The position numbers were made by a program, and so were the translations under genes. This document shows, piece after piece, positions 63,158 to 64,000 of a DNA stretch of 64,000 nucleotides (its first letter is position 1; each line of letters starts with the position of its first letter). The notes under the pieces were generated by a model. It had not been told where the DNA came from. It worked only from the letters and a program-made list of their open reading frames with translations, and did no database searches. The stretch comes from an uncultured Paracoccaceae bacterium (lineage in GTDB: Bacteria; Pseudomonadota; Alphaproteobacteria; Rhodobacterales; Rhodobacteraceae): assembly GCA_913061275.1 (NCBI GenBank), contig CAJXSR010000002.1, positions 62,001 to 126,000 of the forward strand. The letters are read 5' to 3'.

Positions 63158-63850
63158 GTGGCGAATGCCACGGCTGATATAGTACAAACCCCGTCTCCGA
63201 ATTTCGGGCCAAGACGCCACGGCCTGCCGCCTGATATGGTGGTATTGCATTACACCGCGATGCAAACGGCAGATGCGGCATGTGCGCGATTGTGTGACGA
63301 GGCGGCCGAGGTTTCGGCGCATTATCTGATCTCGGAACAAGGTATTATTTTTCAACTTGTTGATGAAGACATGCGGGCATGGCACGCAGGTGCAGGTGCT
63401 TGGGGTAATGTTGCGGACGTGAACTCGCATTCTATTGGGATTGAGCTGGCGAATACAGGCGATGTGCCGTTTCCTGCGGCACAAATGGATGCGCTGGAAG
63501 GATTACTGGCAGGTATTCAAAGCCGCTGGGCCATTCCTGCCGCACGGGTGATCGCACATTCAGACATGGCACCAGAACGCAAGTTTGATCCCGGCCCTAA
63601 GTTTGACTGGCAGCGTTTGGCACTGGGCGGGTTTTCGATCTGGCCGAAGGAGGCCAAAGACGTATTAGGGTCATGGGATGATTTTGAGGCTCATGCAGCA
63701 CGGTTTGGTTATCGCGGCACTGGGCAGAGTTTACTGTCAGCATTTCGGTTGCGGTTTTTGCCCCATAAGACGGGGGGGCTGGATGCTAAGGATATCAGCG
63801 TGATCATGCAGTTGGCAGATCAATGGCCTTGCAGTATTGCCGCTGTTTAA
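63158..63850 (+). CDS. N-acetylmuramoyl-L-alanine amidase (Amidase_2)
   Basis: The 230-residue protein matches the AmpD/AmiD family: zinc His31 in VVLHYTAMQ, His in VIAHSDMAPERKFDPGPKFDW with the Asp ligand in KFDPG. It cleaves the lactyl-amide bond in peptidoglycan. There is no clear signal peptide, which points to a cytoplasmic AmpD-like role in recycling. The GTG start at 63158 follows the upstream stop directly. Confidence 0.88.
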   Translation: MANATADIVQTPSPNFGPRRHGLPPDMVVLHYTAMQTADAACARLCDEAAEVSAHYLISEQGIIFQLVDEDMRAWHAGAGAWGNVADVNSHSIGIELANTGDVPFPAAQMDALEGLLAGIQSRWAIPAARVIAHSDMAPERKFDPGPKFDWQRLALGGFSIWPKEAKDVLGSWDDFEAHAARFGYRGTGQSLLSAFRLRFLPHKTGGLDAKDISVIMQLADQWPCSIAAV

Positions 63851-63872
63851 CGATTTGGGTAAAGATATAATT

Positions 63873-64000
63873 ATGACAGAAAACATCCAAAGCCTTGCCG
63901 TGGTGGAACGGCTTTTTCCGTTAATTGTGAGCGGTGAAAAGACATCAACTATTCGATGGTGTGAGCGGCATATCACACTAGGCCCCCTGATGTTTTTCTG
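63873..64000 (+). CDS. ASCH-domain protein, N-terminal fragment cut by window edge
   Basis: The first 42 residues (MTENIQSLAVVERLFPLIVS and on) include LIVSGEKTSTIRWCERHI, the ASCH motif (G-x-K-T-x-T-x-R). ASCH domains bind RNA or nucleosides and some are amidohydrolases. Only the start is visible. Confidence 0.65.
   Translation, partial: MTENIQSLAVVERLFPLIVSGEKTSTIRWCERHITLGPLMFF

Noticed and set aside
1-64000. tRNA/rRNA genes, insertion sequences, prophage or classic defence systems
   Set aside because: No cloverleaf-like genes, transposases, integrases, restriction, toxin-antitoxin or CRISPR-associated proteins were found on either strand.

Overview
The window looks like chromosomal core DNA of a moderate- to low-GC member of the Rhodobacterales (Roseobacter group, Alphaproteobacteria). 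The basis is gene content: GcrA, a ctaC-ctaB-coxF-ctaG-ctaE cytochrome oxidase operon followed by SURF1, thrC and an M16 peptidase, DUF1467 beside methylmalonyl-CoA epimerase, aspartokinase beside a GAF-domain PtsP, and a DUF1127 gene followed by anti-Shine-Dalgarno hairpins. I saw no rRNA or tRNA gene, CRISPR array, insertion sequence or prophage. The genus cannot be fixed from sequence alone.

Layout. 0-4 kb: a cut-off metallophosphoesterase; a DUF1127 gene with a candidate Cuckoo/CcsR-type small RNA behind it; an atypical SDR; a DUF2158 protein with an RGG-repeat tail; DUF1467 and mce; an orphan response regulator. 4-11.5 kb: an M24 hydrolase/AMDase-like pair, then topA, dprA and tldD. 11.6-20 kb: aa3 oxidase subunit and assembly genes, thrC, an M16 peptidase and an acetyltransferase, with one unrelated GNAT-like gene placed between ctaE and SURF1. 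20-27.6 kb: oxidoreductases and nucleotide salvage (apt, mtnP), a phosphatase and a flavin reductase. 27.6-33.5 kb: ptsP, lysC, a FadL-type porin and a DsbA-fold isomerase. 33.5-40.5 kb: a Cache-domain two-component system beside a TRAP transporter whose permeases are both unusually large.

40.5-46.4 kb: DUF1178, gcrA, argD-argF, a serine/threonine dehydratase, and two genes each broken by one in-frame stop codon (an EamA permease and an isochorismatase). 46.4-54.1 kb: a co-directional minus-strand block, in transcription order terC, a 31-residue membrane peptide, xpaC, telA, a DUF2927 lipoprotein, an SPFH-GYF2 protein, a half-size b561-like membrane protein, a zinc-ribbon membrane protein, a rhomboid protease and a GFA protein. 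This envelope-stress/TelA-type block is the best candidate here for a poorly described system. 54.2-64 kb: a YCII protein, a cold shock protein, a pseudouridine synthase, a GMC oxidoreductase, a GST/MarR divergent pair with two matching operator palindromes, tadA, gatCA, an Excalibur-like lipoprotein, an amidase and a cut-off ASCH protein.

The non-coding observations I rate highest are the candidate small RNA at 162-287, a 28-bp near-identical dispersed palindromic repeat (1868 and 54201), the paired MarR operators near 58.3 kb, and a perfect 13-bp hairpin behind telA. All functions are read from sequence motifs and family knowledge; no search was run.
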